Below, in pieces: positions 20,213 through 28,042 of a stretch of 64,000 bases of DNA. The stretch's first letter is position 1. Each line of letters begins with the position of its first letter. Source of the DNA: Leifsonia aquatica (lineage in GTDB: Bacteria; Actinomycetota; Actinomycetes; Actinomycetales; Microbacteriaceae); NCBI RefSeq assembly GCF_014190775.1, contig NZ_JACHVP010000001.1, positions 1,364,001 to 1,428,000 on the forward strand, written 5' to 3'. Made by a program: the position numbers and the translations under genes. The notes beneath the pieces were generated by a model, which worked only from the letters and a program-made list of their open reading frames with translations, was not told the origin of the DNA and searched no databases.

Positions 20213-22885
20213 TCAGTGCCCGGCGGCGTCCCAGTTCGGGCCGCGGCCGATCTGCACGTCGAGCGGGACCCGGAGGTCCGCCGCGCCGGACATCCGGGTG
20301 CGGACGACGGCCGAGAGGGCATCCCACTCGCCGGGCGCGACCTCGAAGATGAGCTCGTCGTGCACCTGTAGGAGCATGCGCGACTCCAGCTGCTGATCGA
20401 TGAGGTCGCCCGCGACGCCGAGCATCGCGATCTTCATGATGTCGGCCGCGGAGCCCTGGATCGGCGCGTTGAGGGCCTGACGCTCGGCGTTCTCGCGCAG
20501 GACGCGGTTGGTCGACGTGAGGTCGGCGAACGGGCGCCGACGGCCGAAGATGGTCTCGGTGTAGCCGTCGACCCTGGCCTGCTCGACCACGTTGCGGAGG
20601 TAGTCGCGCACCGACCCGAACCGCTCGAAGTAGCCGCTCATCAGCTCGCGCGCCTCGGAGGTCTCGATCCGGAGCTGCTTGGACAGGCCGAACGCGCTGA
20701 GCCCGTAGGCCAGGCCGTACGACATCGCCTTGACCTTGGTGCGCATGAGCGGCGTGACGTCGGCCGGCTCCACCCCGAACACGCGGGCGCCGACGAACCG
20801 GTGGAGGTCCTCTCCGGCGTTGAAGGCCTCGATGAGCCCCGGGTCCTCGGAGAGGTGCGCCATGATCCGCATCTCGATCTGCGAGTAGTCCGCCGTCAGC
20901 AGGGTGTCGAAGCCCTCGCCGCGCACGAACGCGGAGCGGATCTCCCGCCCCTCCTCCGAGCGGATGGGGATGTTCTGCAGGTTCGGGTCGTTCGACGAGA
21001 TGCGGCCCGTGGAGGTCCCGGTCTGGTCGTAGGTGGTGTGGATGCGGCCGTCGCCGTTCACCGAGCGCTCCAGCGTCTCGACGATCTGCTTGAGCTTGGT
21101 CGCATCCCGGTGCTGCAGGAGCAGGCCGAGGAACGGGTGCGGGTTCTTGTCCTGGAGGTCGGCGAGGGAGGCGGCATCGGTCGAGAAGCCGGTCTTGGTC
21201 GCGCGCGTCTTCGGCATCTGCAGCTCCTCGAACAGCACCTGCTGGAGCTGCTTCGGCGAGCCGAGGTTGATCTCGTGGCCGATCTGCGCGTACGCCTGGG
21301 CGGCGTAGTCGTTGGCCTTGTCGGTCAGCTCTCCGCGCAGGCGGGCGAGCACCGGGGAGTCGATGGCGACCCCGGTCAGCTCCATCTCGGCGAGCACGGC
21401 GACGAGCGGCAACTCGATCTCGTCGAGCACCGCGCGGGTGCCCTCGTCGAGGGCGATCATCTGGCCCTCGGCGACCCGGCGGATGTACCAGGCCTCGGTC
21501 GCCGGGCTCACCGCGTCGGTGAGCGGGACGAGCTGGTTCGGGTCGGAGACCGGCAGGGTCTCGCCGAGCACCTCGTACACCTGTTCGGCGAGCGACTGCG
21601 GCGCGGCGCCCGGCTTCACGAGCCAGGAGGCGACGCGGGTGTCGAAGGCGATGCCGTCCACGATGAGCCCGGCGCGGCTGAGCGCCTTGTACTGCGGCTT
21701 CGCGTGGAAGAAGTACTTCGGCGCGCTGCTCGCGAGCCACTGCTCGAGGGCCTCGTAGTCCTTGCGGTCGGCGGCCCACGGCACGTACACCGTGTCGTCG
21801 GCGGCCGCGAGCCCGAAACCGGTGATGCCCGCCGGTCCGAGCTCGAGCTGGACGGCGACGGGTGCGCCATCCGCGGAGGCCTTCGACAGCCAGTGCGCCA
21901 ACTCCTCGTCCACGAGCGTCCGGACGACCGGGGCGCCGACCGCACCCGCGTCGCCTGCATCGGCGACCGACGTCGAGCCGTCGAGCAGTCCCTCTTCCGC
22001 CGCGGTCTTCATCAGGCGGTCGAGCAGGGTCTTGAACTGGAGGCGCGCGAAGATGTCGCGCACGGCGCCCTCGTCGAGCGGCTTGCGCTCGAGGTCGGCC
22101 GGGCCGACCGGCAGCTCGACGTCGTCGAGGAGCTTGTTGAGGCGGCGGTTGCGGAGGGCGTTCTCCTGCTGATCGCGGAGGTTCTGCCCCACGACACCCT
22201 TGATCTCGTCCGCGTGCGCCACGATGTTCTCGACGGTGCCGTACTGCTGCACCCACTTCACGGCGGTCTTCTCGCCGACCTTGTCGATGCCGATCAGGTT
22301 GTCGCTGGTCTCGCCGACGAGCGCCGCGATCTCGGGGTACTGGTGCGGCTCGATCCCGTAGCGCTCGCGCACGGCGGCGGGGTCGTAGATCTTGAGCTCG
22401 GAGACGCCGCGCACGTTCGGGTAGAGCAGCGTGACGTCGTCGTTGACGAGCTGGATGGTGTCGCGGTCACCGGACACGACGAGGACGCGGAAGCCCTCCT
22501 CCGCGCCGCGGCGGGCGAGGGTCGCGAGGATGTCGTCGGCCTCGAAGTCCTCTTTGGCGATGGTGGTGATGTTCATCGCGTGGAGCGCCTCTTCGAGCAA
22601 CGGCACCTGGCCGGCGAACTCGACCGGCGTCTCGCCGCGGGTGCCCTTGTACTCGGGGTACTCGCGGGTGCGGAACGAGTAGCGGGAGATGTCGAACGCC
22701 ACGGCGATGTGGGTCGGCTTCTGCTGCTGGAGCAGGTTGATCAGCATCGCGATGAAGCCGTGGATCGCGTTGGTGTGCTGGCCCTCGCGGTTGACGAAGC
22801 TGTCCACCGGGAGGGCGTAGAACGCCCGGAAAGCCAGCGAATGGCCGTCGATGATCAGAAGGGTAGGCTTTTCGGAGTCTGACAC
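20213..22885 (-). CDS. polA: DNA polymerase I
   Basis: DNA polymerase I fills repair gaps and processes Okazaki fragments. The 890-residue protein has an N-terminal 5'-3' exonuclease (residues 1-290; IIDGHSLAFRAFYALP, KEDFEADDILATLAR, VSGDRDTIQLV, VGETSDNLIGI). A vestigial 3'-5' exonuclease domain follows (about 320-500). The polymerase has motif A (LLTADYSQIEMRIMAHLSED), motif B (KVKAMSYGLAYGLSAFGLSK) and motif C (LLQVHDELIFEVA). The proofreading residues are missing: QLE at 346-348 replaces the DxE of exo I and Lys400 replaces the exo II aspartate. Such loss is known in actinobacterial PolA. The start is GTG at 22885, divergent from the thioesterase gene by 66 nt. Confidence 0.98.
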   Translation of the reverse strand: MSDSEKPTLLIIDGHSLAFRAFYALPVDSFVNREGQHTNAIHGFIAMLINLLQQQKPTHIAVAFDISRYSFRTREYPEYKGTRGETPVEFAGQVPLLEEALHAMNITTIAKEDFEADDILATLARRGAEEGFRVLVVSGDRDTIQLVNDDVTLLYPNVRGVSELKIYDPAAVRERYGIEPHQYPEIAALVGETSDNLIGIDKVGEKTAVKWVQQYGTVENIVAHADEIKGVVGQNLRDQQENALRNRRLNKLLDDVELPVGPADLERKPLDEGAVRDIFARLQFKTLLDRLMKTAAEEGLLDGSTSVADAGDAGAVGAPVVRTLVDEELAHWLSKASADGAPVAVQLELGPAGITGFGLAAADDTVYVPWAADRKDYEALEQWLASSAPKYFFHAKPQYKALSRAGLIVDGIAFDTRVASWLVKPGAAPQSLAEQVYEVLGETLPVSDPNQLVPLTDAVSPATEAWYIRRVAEGQMIALDEGTRAVLDEIELPLVAVLAEMELTGVAIDSPVLARLRGELTDKANDYAAQAYAQIGHEINLGSPKQLQQVLFEELQMPKTRATKTGFSTDAASLADLQDKNPHPFLGLLLQHRDATKLKQIVETLERSVNGDGRIHTTYDQTGTSTGRISSNDPNLQNIPIRSEEGREIRSAFVRGEGFDTLLTADYSQIEMRIMAHLSEDPGLIEAFNAGEDLHRFVGARVFGVEPADVTPLMRTKVKAMSYGLAYGLSAFGLSKQLRIETSEARELMSGYFERFGSVRDYLRNVVEQARVDGYTETIFGRRRPFADLTSTNRVLRENAERQALNAPIQGSAADIMKIAMLGVAGDLIDQQLESRMLLQVHDELIFEVAPGEWDALSAVVRTRMSGAADLRVPLDVQIGRGPNWDAAGH

Positions 22886-22951
22886 CGGACCAGCCTACAA
22901 GCCGCCGGTGACACTCCAGGCGACGACCGATGACGGTGAGGGAAGGCCGAG

Positions 22952-23359
22952 ATGACCGAGGACGCGCTCGCGTACGTGCAGCAGAGGGGGCTCGGCGCAC
23001 TGGCCGAGAAGATGGGCATCGAGATGGTGGAGTTCACCGTCGAACGGGCCGTCGCGCGCATGCCCGTCGCGGGCAACACGCAGCCCGCGGACCTCCTGCA
23101 CGGCGGCGCCTACGTGGTGCTCGGCGAGTCGCTCGGCTCCATGTCGGCCAACCTCTACGCGGGCGAGCACCGGCTCGCCGTGGGCATCGAGATCAACGCC
23201 TCGCACACGCGCTCCGCGACCAGCGGCTACGTGACCGGGGTCTGCACGCCGGTGCACCTGGGGCGCACGCTGACGACCCACGAGATCGCCGTGACGGACG
23301 ATCGGGGGCGCCGCTGCTCCACCATCCGCATCACGAACCTCATCAAAGAGCTCCGCTGA
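22952..23359 (+). CDS. hotdog-fold thioesterase (PaaI family)
   Basis: This 135-residue hotdog-fold protein of the PaaI/YbgC-like thioesterase group hydrolyses acyl- or aryl-CoA thioesters in related proteins. The conserved helix LLHGGAYVVLGESLGSMSA (about residues 48-66) and the downstream INASHTRSATSGYVTG strand match the family, in which HGG followed by Glu/Asp forms the active site. The start is ATG at 22952 with GGGAAGG upstream. It is divergent from polA and convergent with pdtaR. In mycobacteria a thioesterase-like gene also lies between pdtaR and polA. The physiological substrate is unknown. Confidence 0.9.
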   Translation: MTEDALAYVQQRGLGALAEKMGIEMVEFTVERAVARMPVAGNTQPADLLHGGAYVVLGESLGSMSANLYAGEHRLAVGIEINASHTRSATSGYVTGVCTPVHLGRTLTTHEIAVTDDRGRRCSTIRITNLIKELR

Positions 23360-23372
23360 CGCGGGTCGGGCG

Positions 23373-23397
23373 GCTCGCCTACTTCTTGGAGGCGAGC
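23373..23397. terminator. possible bidirectional hairpin between thioesterase and pdtaR
   Basis: A perfect 8-bp inverted repeat (GCTCGCCT / AGGCGAGC, 9-nt loop) spans the convergent junction and includes the last codons of pdtaR. It could terminate the thioesterase transcript. Confidence 0.4.
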
Positions 23398-23984
23398 TGC
23401 TCGATGATGGCCTGGGCCACATCGTGCATGGTGAGGCGGCGGTCCATCGACGCCTTCTGGATCCAGCGGAACGCCTCGGGCTCGGAGAGGCCCATCTTCT
23501 CGTTGAGCAGGCCCTTGGCACGGTCGACGAGCTTGCGGGTCTCGAACCGCTGCACCATGTCGGAGACCTCGGCCTCGAGGGCGATGATCTGCTGGTAGCG
23601 GGCGAGGGCGATCTCGATCGCCGGGAGCAGGTCGTTCGGGGTGAAGGGCTTGACGACGTACGCCAGCGCACCGGCCTCGGTGGCCCGCTCGACGAGCTCC
23701 TTCTGGCTGAAGGCGGTGAGCAGCACGACCGGGGCGATGTGGCCCTTCGACAGCCGCTCGGCGGCCGAGATGCCGTCGAGCTGCGGCATCTTGACGTCCA
23801 TGATCACCAGATCCGGGCGCAGCTCGGTCGCCAGCGCGACGGCGGTCTCGCCGTCACCGGCCTCCCCCACGACCTCGAATCCGTTGTCGCGCAGGGTCTC
23901 GACGATGTCGAGGCGGATCAGCGATTCGTCCTCCGCGACGACGACGCGACGGGGGGCGCTTGGGGTGGTTTCCTGGTCAGTCAC
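23379..23984 (-). CDS. pdtaR: ANTAR-domain response regulator (PdtaR-like)
   Basis: This 201-residue two-component regulator acts on RNA rather than DNA. It has a receiver domain (about 12-125) with phospho-Asp63 in LVIMDVKMPQLDG, a coiled-coil linker (about 130-150), and a C-terminal ANTAR domain (FETRKLVDRAKGLLNEKMGL ... EAFRWIQKASMDRRLTMHD) that binds antiterminator hairpins. Layout, length and position (between pyk and polA) match mycobacterial PdtaR (Rv1626), which works with sensor kinase PdtaS encoded elsewhere. The start is GTG at 23984. The divergent tRNA-Leu begins 38 nt upstream, so the two genes share a very short promoter region. Confidence 0.93.
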   Translation of the reverse strand: MTDQETTPSAPRRVVVAEDESLIRLDIVETLRDNGFEVVGEAGDGETAVALATELRPDLVIMDVKMPQLDGISAAERLSKGHIAPVVLLTAFSQKELVERATEAGALAYVVKPFTPNDLLPAIEIALARYQQIIALEAEVSDMVQRFETRKLVDRAKGLLNEKMGLSEPEAFRWIQKASMDRRLTMHDVAQAIIEQLASKK

Positions 23985-24022
23985 GCATGAAAGCCTACGG
24001 TATTGTTCAGGTGTTGTTGTGC

Positions 24023-24105
24023 GCCGCTGTGGCGGAATGGCAGACGCGGAGCACTCAAAATGCTTTGTCCGGAAGGGCGTGTGGGTTCGAGTCCCACCAG
24101 CGGCA
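24023..24105 (+). tRNA. tRNA-Leu (anticodon CAA)
   Basis: An 83-nt type II (long variable arm) tRNA. Acceptor arms GCCGCTG (24023-24029) and CAGCGGC (24098-24104) pair fully, and the discriminator is A at 24105. The anticodon loop CTCAAAA is closed by the stem GAGCA/TGCTT, giving anticodon CAA at 24056-24058, which reads the UUG codon. The T arm is GTGGG-TTCGAGT-CCCAC. The 3' CCA is not encoded. The variable arm GTCCGGAAGGGC is consistent with leucine identity. Confidence 0.96.
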
Positions 24106-24150
24106 CGACGAAATACCTTGCGACGATCGGTCGGGAGCCCGGCGGGACCC

Positions 24151-24651
24151 TCAGATCCGGGCGCCCACCACGGTCGCTGCGAACCGGCGGGCCCGCTCGG
24201 CGAGGCCCGCGATGCGGTCGGCGATCACGGCCTCCTGGTCGAAGCCGATGAACTGCGGCGGCGGCGTGCGCCGCACGTTCACACTGCACTCGAACTCGCC
24301 GCAGACGTGCGTGCCGACGGTGTCGCCGTTTCGTCCGGCCTGCCCGGCGCGGCGGGCGGACCAGAAGTAGACGTCGCGCGGGTAGTGGATGTCCTGGCAC
24401 CAGCCGCACATCGACGGCGCGTGCGAGCGCATGGACGCCTCGGAGGCGCGCAGGAGGATGCCGACGGGGCCGTCGGCGGTGGGGATCACGACGTAGCCGC
24501 GCTGCGGGAGCCGCGGGTCGCGCCAGCCGAGGTACTCCCGCCGCGCCCAGTCGATCTCGTGGATCCCGGGCGGCAGGGGCATGTCGTCGGCCTCGCTGCG
24601 CGTGATGTTGACGAACGACTCGCGGATCTGCTGTTCGGTCAGGCTCTCCAT
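24151..24651 (-). CDS. FBP-domain (treble-clef zinc-finger) protein
   Basis: This 166-residue protein resembles the FBP/FusB C-terminal treble-clef zinc-finger family, named after elongation factor G-binding proteins that confer fusidic acid tolerance in firmicutes. The central part carries CGWCQDIHYPRDVYFWSARRAG and THVCGEFECSVNVR, giving four cysteines plus His residues for one zinc site. The ATG at 24651 is preferred (GAGGTGG just upstream) over an upstream in-frame ATG at 24726 that would overlap the divergent thioredoxin start. Actinobacterial members are common but uncharacterised. A role at the ribosome or EF-G is inferred from family membership only. Confidence 0.82.
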   Translation of the reverse strand: MESLTEQQIRESFVNITRSEADDMPLPPGIHEIDWARREYLGWRDPRLPQRGYVVIPTADGPVGILLRASEASMRSHAPSMCGWCQDIHYPRDVYFWSARRAGQAGRNGDTVGTHVCGEFECSVNVRRTPPPQFIGFDQEAVIADRIAGLAERARRFAATVVGARI

Positions 24652-24719
24652 GTCCACCTCCGCGTTCCATGCTCGCACAGGTTGACCTTGCCGCCGGGGG
24701 CAGGGCTTAACGTGCCGGC

Positions 24720-25046
24720 ATGACAACCATCGACAGCGTCACCGACGCCTCCTTCGCCGCCGAGGTCCTCGCGGCGCCCGGCACCACCCTCGTCGAGTTC
24801 TGGGCGGAGTGGTGCGGACCGTGCCGCGCGCTCACCCCCGTGCTCGAGCAGGTCGCCCGCGGGCGCGAGGGCGACTTGCGCATCGTGAAGATCAACGCCG
24901 ACGACAACCCCCGCACCGCGGCCGAGTACCACGCCCTCGCGCTCCCGTTCATGAAGGTGTTCCGCGACGGCGAACCGGTGGGCACGATCGTGGGGGCGAA
25001 GCCCAAGCCCGCGATGGACATGGCGCTCGCCCCGTATCTGGGCTGA
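24720..25046 (+). CDS. thioredoxin
   Basis: A 108-residue cytoplasmic thioredoxin. It has the redox motif WCGPC at residues 31-35 within VEFWAEWCGPCRALTPVLEQ, the cis-proline loop LALPFMKVFRDGE, and the usual length for the family. It reduces protein disulfides using electrons from thioredoxin reductase. The start is ATG at 24720. The gene is divergent from the FBP-domain gene, with starts only 68 nt apart, and convergent with the metallo-beta-lactamase-fold gene. Because the main trxA/trxB pair of this group usually lies near the origin, this is probably an accessory thioredoxin; that is inference. Confidence 0.94.
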   Translation: MTTIDSVTDASFAAEVLAAPGTTLVEFWAEWCGPCRALTPVLEQVARGREGDLRIVKINADDNPRTAAEYHALALPFMKVFRDGEPVGTIVGAKPKPAMDMALAPYLG

Positions 25047-25056
25047 GACCTCCTGG

Positions 25057-25866
25057 TCAGGTGAGATGGTCGAACGCCCCGCTCACCCAGCCGATGTAGC
25101 GCTCCGCGGAGCGCAGCACGGCCTCCCGCGCCTCCCCCGGGATGCGGTTGCCCAGGTTGCCGTACATCCGGTCGAACGGCCGGTCGCACACGGCGTCCGT
25201 CACCCGCCGCACCACGGCAGCCGACAGCGGGATGTCGTTGGGGAAGCTGCGCTGGAACGTCACCCAGCGCTGCGACGGCCCCGGGAAGATCGTGTCGCCG
25301 CTGAGCACGACACCGCGATCCCAGTGGACGACGGCGCTTCCCGGGAAGTGCCCGCCGACCGTCCGGAGCAGCACGCCGGGGAGGACCTCCCGCTCGCCGC
25401 TCCAGGTCTCGATGCTCGGGGACTCCCGCTGCACCCAGTGCCGGTCCGCTTCGTTGACCAGCACCGGGATGTCCCCGAGCATCCGAGACCAGGTGGTCTG
25501 CGCACCGAACATGTGCGGGTGGCTGGTGGCGATCACGGCAGCACCGCCCAGATCCTGCACGGCGGCCGCCGCCGCTTCGTCGACGTAGCCGGTCGGGTCC
25601 CAGAGGAGGTTGCCGTCGGGTGTGCGCAGGAGGATCGCCTGCTGCCCGATCCCGACCTGCGGTTCGCTGCGCAGTCCGTAGAGGTCGGGCTCCAGCTCCG
25701 TGACGACCACGTGCTCGCCGTCGCGCTGCAACTGTGCCAGCGTCGTCCAGCGCTGACCTCCCGGAGGGACGTACTGTCGTTCGTCCTCGCAGATCGGGCA
25801 CGAGGCGGGCGGCGCCTCCCCCTCCGGCTGTTCCACGGCGCACGCGGCGCACAACCAATCGGCCAT
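25057..25866 (-). CDS. metallo-beta-lactamase-fold hydrolase-like protein with N-terminal zinc ribbon
   Basis: A 269-residue protein. Residues 1-30 hold four cysteines (C6, C9, C23, C26) as a rubredoxin-like zinc ribbon. The rest follows the metallo-beta-lactamase fold: IATSHPHMFGAQTTW, RTVGGHFPGSAVVHW and VVLSGDTIFPG. The usual HxHxDH metal motif is HPHMFG here (His116, His118), so the third and fourth ligands are replaced, and the last His region reads YGNLGN. It may therefore bind one metal or act differently from glyoxalase II-like hydrolases. The start is ATG at 25866, 52 nt from the divergent LLM oxidoreductase start, hinting at shared control. The substrate is unknown. Confidence 0.85.
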   Translation of the reverse strand: MADWLCAACAVEQPEGEAPPASCPICEDERQYVPPGGQRWTTLAQLQRDGEHVVVTELEPDLYGLRSEPQVGIGQQAILLRTPDGNLLWDPTGYVDEAAAAAVQDLGGAAVIATSHPHMFGAQTTWSRMLGDIPVLVNEADRHWVQRESPSIETWSGEREVLPGVLLRTVGGHFPGSAVVHWDRGVVLSGDTIFPGPSQRWVTFQRSFPNDIPLSAAVVRRVTDAVCDRPFDRMYGNLGNRIPGEAREAVLRSAERYIGWVSGAFDHLT

Positions 25867-25918
25867 GCTGCGGACTGTAGACGGAATACCGGCGGGCCGC
25901 CACGCCTTGCACACCGGT

Positions 25919-26938
25919 GTGAAGAAGATCGGATTCCTCTCGTTCGGCCACTATCAGGAGGTGCCCGGCTCGGTCGTGCGCACCGCGGGCGACGCCCTGC
26001 GGCAGAGCATCGACCTCGCCGTCGCGGCGGAGGAGCTGGGAGCCGACGGCGCGTTCTTCCGCGTGCATCACTTCGCTCCGCAGCTCGCCTCGCCCTTCCC
26101 CCTCCTGGCCGCGATCGGCGCCCGCACGAACCGCATCGAGATCGGCACCGGCGTGATCGATATGCGCTACGAGCACCCGCTCTACATGGCCGAAGACGCC
26201 GCGGCGGCCGACCTCATCAGTGAGGGGAGGCTGCAGCTCGGCGTGAGCCGAGGATCACCCGAGACCGCCCTGCGCGGCTACGAGTCGTTCGGGTACTACC
26301 CGGACGACGAGGAGTCCGACGCCGACCTGGCCCGCCGCCACACCGAGCTCTTCCGCGCCGCGATCGCCGGAGCCGGCATCGCGCAGGCCAACCCGCAGAT
26401 GACCGGCCGCACCGGTGCCCTCGCCATCGAGCCGCAGTCCCCCGGCCTCGGCGACCGCATCTGGTGGGGCGCCGGTTCGCGCGCGACCGCGGTCTGGGCC
26501 GCCGAGCAGGGGATGAACCTGATGAGCTCCACCCTGCTCACCGAGGACACCGGCGCGGCGTTCTCCGACCTCCAGGCGGAGCAGATCCAGCTCTACCGGG
26601 ACGCGTGGGCCGCCGCCGGCTGGGAGCGCGAACCGCGAGTCTCCGTCAGCCGCAGCATCATGCCGATCACGACCGATCTCGACCGCCGCTACTTCGGCGC
26701 CTCCGCCCAGGCGGACCGTCGCGACCAGGTGGGGCACCTCGACGGCGGTATCGCCCGCTTCGGCAAGAGCTACGTCGGCGAACCGGACGCCCTGATCGAG
26801 GAGCTGCGCACGGACGCGGCGGTGGAGGCTGCCGACACGCTCCTCCTCACCGTCCCGAACCAGCTCGGCGTCGACTACAACGCGCACCTGCTCGAGTCCG
26901 TCGTGACGGAGATCGCACCGGCCCTGGGCTGGCGGTAG
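25919..26938 (+). CDS. LLM class flavin-dependent oxidoreductase
   Basis: This 339-residue protein of the bacterial luciferase-like monooxygenase superfamily is a TIM-barrel enzyme using FMN or F420. Typical segments are KKIGFLSFGHYQ at the N-terminus, GADGAFFRVHHFAPQLASPF, TNRIEIGTGVIDMRYEHPLY, GRLQLGVSRGSPE and the final LLLTVPNQLGVDYN. The GTG at 25919 is preferred because the family begins at KKIGF; an in-frame ATG at 25865 would overlap the divergent gene. No cofactor or substrate can be assigned. Neighbours do not form a pathway. A short hairpin (26944-26963) follows. Confidence 0.9.
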   Translation: MKKIGFLSFGHYQEVPGSVVRTAGDALRQSIDLAVAAEELGADGAFFRVHHFAPQLASPFPLLAAIGARTNRIEIGTGVIDMRYEHPLYMAEDAAAADLISEGRLQLGVSRGSPETALRGYESFGYYPDDEESDADLARRHTELFRAAIAGAGIAQANPQMTGRTGALAIEPQSPGLGDRIWWGAGSRATAVWAAEQGMNLMSSTLLTEDTGAAFSDLQAEQIQLYRDAWAAAGWEREPRVSVSRSIMPITTDLDRRYFGASAQADRRDQVGHLDGGIARFGKSYVGEPDALIEELRTDAAVEAADTLLLTVPNQLGVDYNAHLLESVVTEIAPALGWR

Positions 26939-26943
26939 GCCCC

Positions 26944-26963
26944 GACCAGCTCTCGCGCTGGTC
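26944..26963 (+). terminator. possible terminator after the LLM oxidoreductase gene
   Basis: A 7-bp perfect inverted repeat (GACCAGC-TCTCGC-GCTGGTC) begins 6 nt after the stop codon. The stem is short and no U-run follows. Confidence 0.45.
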
Positions 26964-27042
26964 TGTACCCCGGCCAGATGTACCCCGAAAAGAGGGTGTG
27001 CACGCCGTCGGAATACTGAAATGATTGCATCGCTGCACACCC
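26964..27042. repeat. ordered direct and inverted repeats upstream of the secreted-protein gene
   Basis: TGTACCCCG occurs twice in direct order 15 nt apart (26964-26972, 26979-26987). It is followed by an inverted pair GGGTGTGCA (26994-27002) / TGCACACCC (27034-27042) flanking an A/T-richer 31-nt stretch, likely the promoter. GGGTGTGC appears a third time at the ribosome-binding site (27074 onwards). The arrangement looks like operator sites; no regulator is known. Confidence 0.45.
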
Positions 27043-27082
27043 GAATCTGCAGCGCATCAGTGTTCCGTGCGAAGGGTGTGCC

Positions 27083-28024
27083 ATGCGTATCGAGCGACTC
27101 CGATCCTCTCTTCTCGGCGGCGCGGTCGCGCTCGCGCTGGGAGGATCGCTGATCATGACCGCCACCCCCGCCGCGGCCGCCGAACTCGCACCGAAGGCCA
27201 CCACCTCCGCCTCGGCGATCACGGGGATGTGGGCGTGGGGCAACCCCATCGACCCGGCCGTCGACGCGCGGGGCGACGGCGACCCCGAGTTCGCACCGAA
27301 GGCGCTCGCCGCGTTCGCCAGCGCGCACAAACTGAAGACGGTCTACCTCTCCGTGCCGTGGGCGGCCGACGAGGGACCGTTCTCGAGCTGGCTGAAGGCC
27401 TCCATCACCGCGCTGCACAAGGCCGGGGTGAAGACCGTGGCGGCGCTGGGCGGCGACCCGGCGTGGGCGGACCAGCCCGACCTCGCCGCTACCTGGACGC
27501 GCTCGGCGCTCGCCGCGGCCCCGTTCGACGCGATCCAGTTCGACGTCGAGCCGTGGGTCGGCGCGGAGGAGGGCGACCTCCCGGGCATCGCGGACAAGCT
27601 CGCCGCGCTGTACGACGCGGCCGCCGCCGAAGCCGGTTCCGTCCCGGTCGGCGCCGACCTGCCCTGGTGGCTGGCTGCCAAGCAGAGCCCCGCCGGTGGG
27701 ACCCTCTTCGACGCCCTGCTCCCCCACCTCGACTCGGTCGCGATCGTGGCGTTCGTCGACCACGCCCGCGGCGACGACGGCATTCTGGCCCTCGCCGGCC
27801 CGGCCGCCCGTGCGGCGAGCGCCGCCGCCGTCCCGTTCAGCATCGGCGTCGAGACCGACACACCCGAGGTCGCCGGCGGTCCCGCTGCGACGTTCGGCGA
27901 TGACAGCGCGAGCCTGCTCGAATCCGAGACGGCGCTCGTGCGGTCGACGTTCTCGAAGCTCCCCGCGTACGGCGGCGTGACCGTCGAGCACCTGCTCAGC
28001 TGGCAGAAGCTGATCGCGAAATAG
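27083..28024 (+). CDS. secreted putative TIM-barrel glycosidase-like protein
   Basis: A 313-residue protein with a clear Sec signal peptide (residues 1-34; Arg-rich start, hydrophobic core, cleavage near ATPAAAAE). The mature part shows regular alternating strands and helices suggestive of a TIM barrel: TGMWAWGNP, LKTVYLSVPW, VKTVAALGGDP, FDAIQFDVEPW, SVPVGADLPWWL, SVAIVAFVDHARG, PFSIGVETDT and GGVTVEHLLSW. Glu156 (DVEPW) and Glu257 (GVETDT) fall where acid/base and nucleophile sit in clan GH-A glycosidases, after strands 4 and 7. I do not recognise a named family, so enzymatic activity is a hypothesis. The start is ATG at 27083 with GAAGGG upstream. Unusual repeats precede it. Confidence 0.85.
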   Translation: MRIERLRSSLLGGAVALALGGSLIMTATPAAAAELAPKATTSASAITGMWAWGNPIDPAVDARGDGDPEFAPKALAAFASAHKLKTVYLSVPWAADEGPFSSWLKASITALHKAGVKTVAALGGDPAWADQPDLAATWTRSALAAAPFDAIQFDVEPWVGAEEGDLPGIADKLAALYDAAAAEAGSVPVGADLPWWLAAKQSPAGGTLFDALLPHLDSVAIVAFVDHARGDDGILALAGPAARAASAAAVPFSIGVETDTPEVAGGPAATFGDDSASLLESETALVRSTFSKLPAYGGVTVEHLLSWQKLIAK

Positions 28025-28042
28025 CAGGCTCCGACACCCTGC

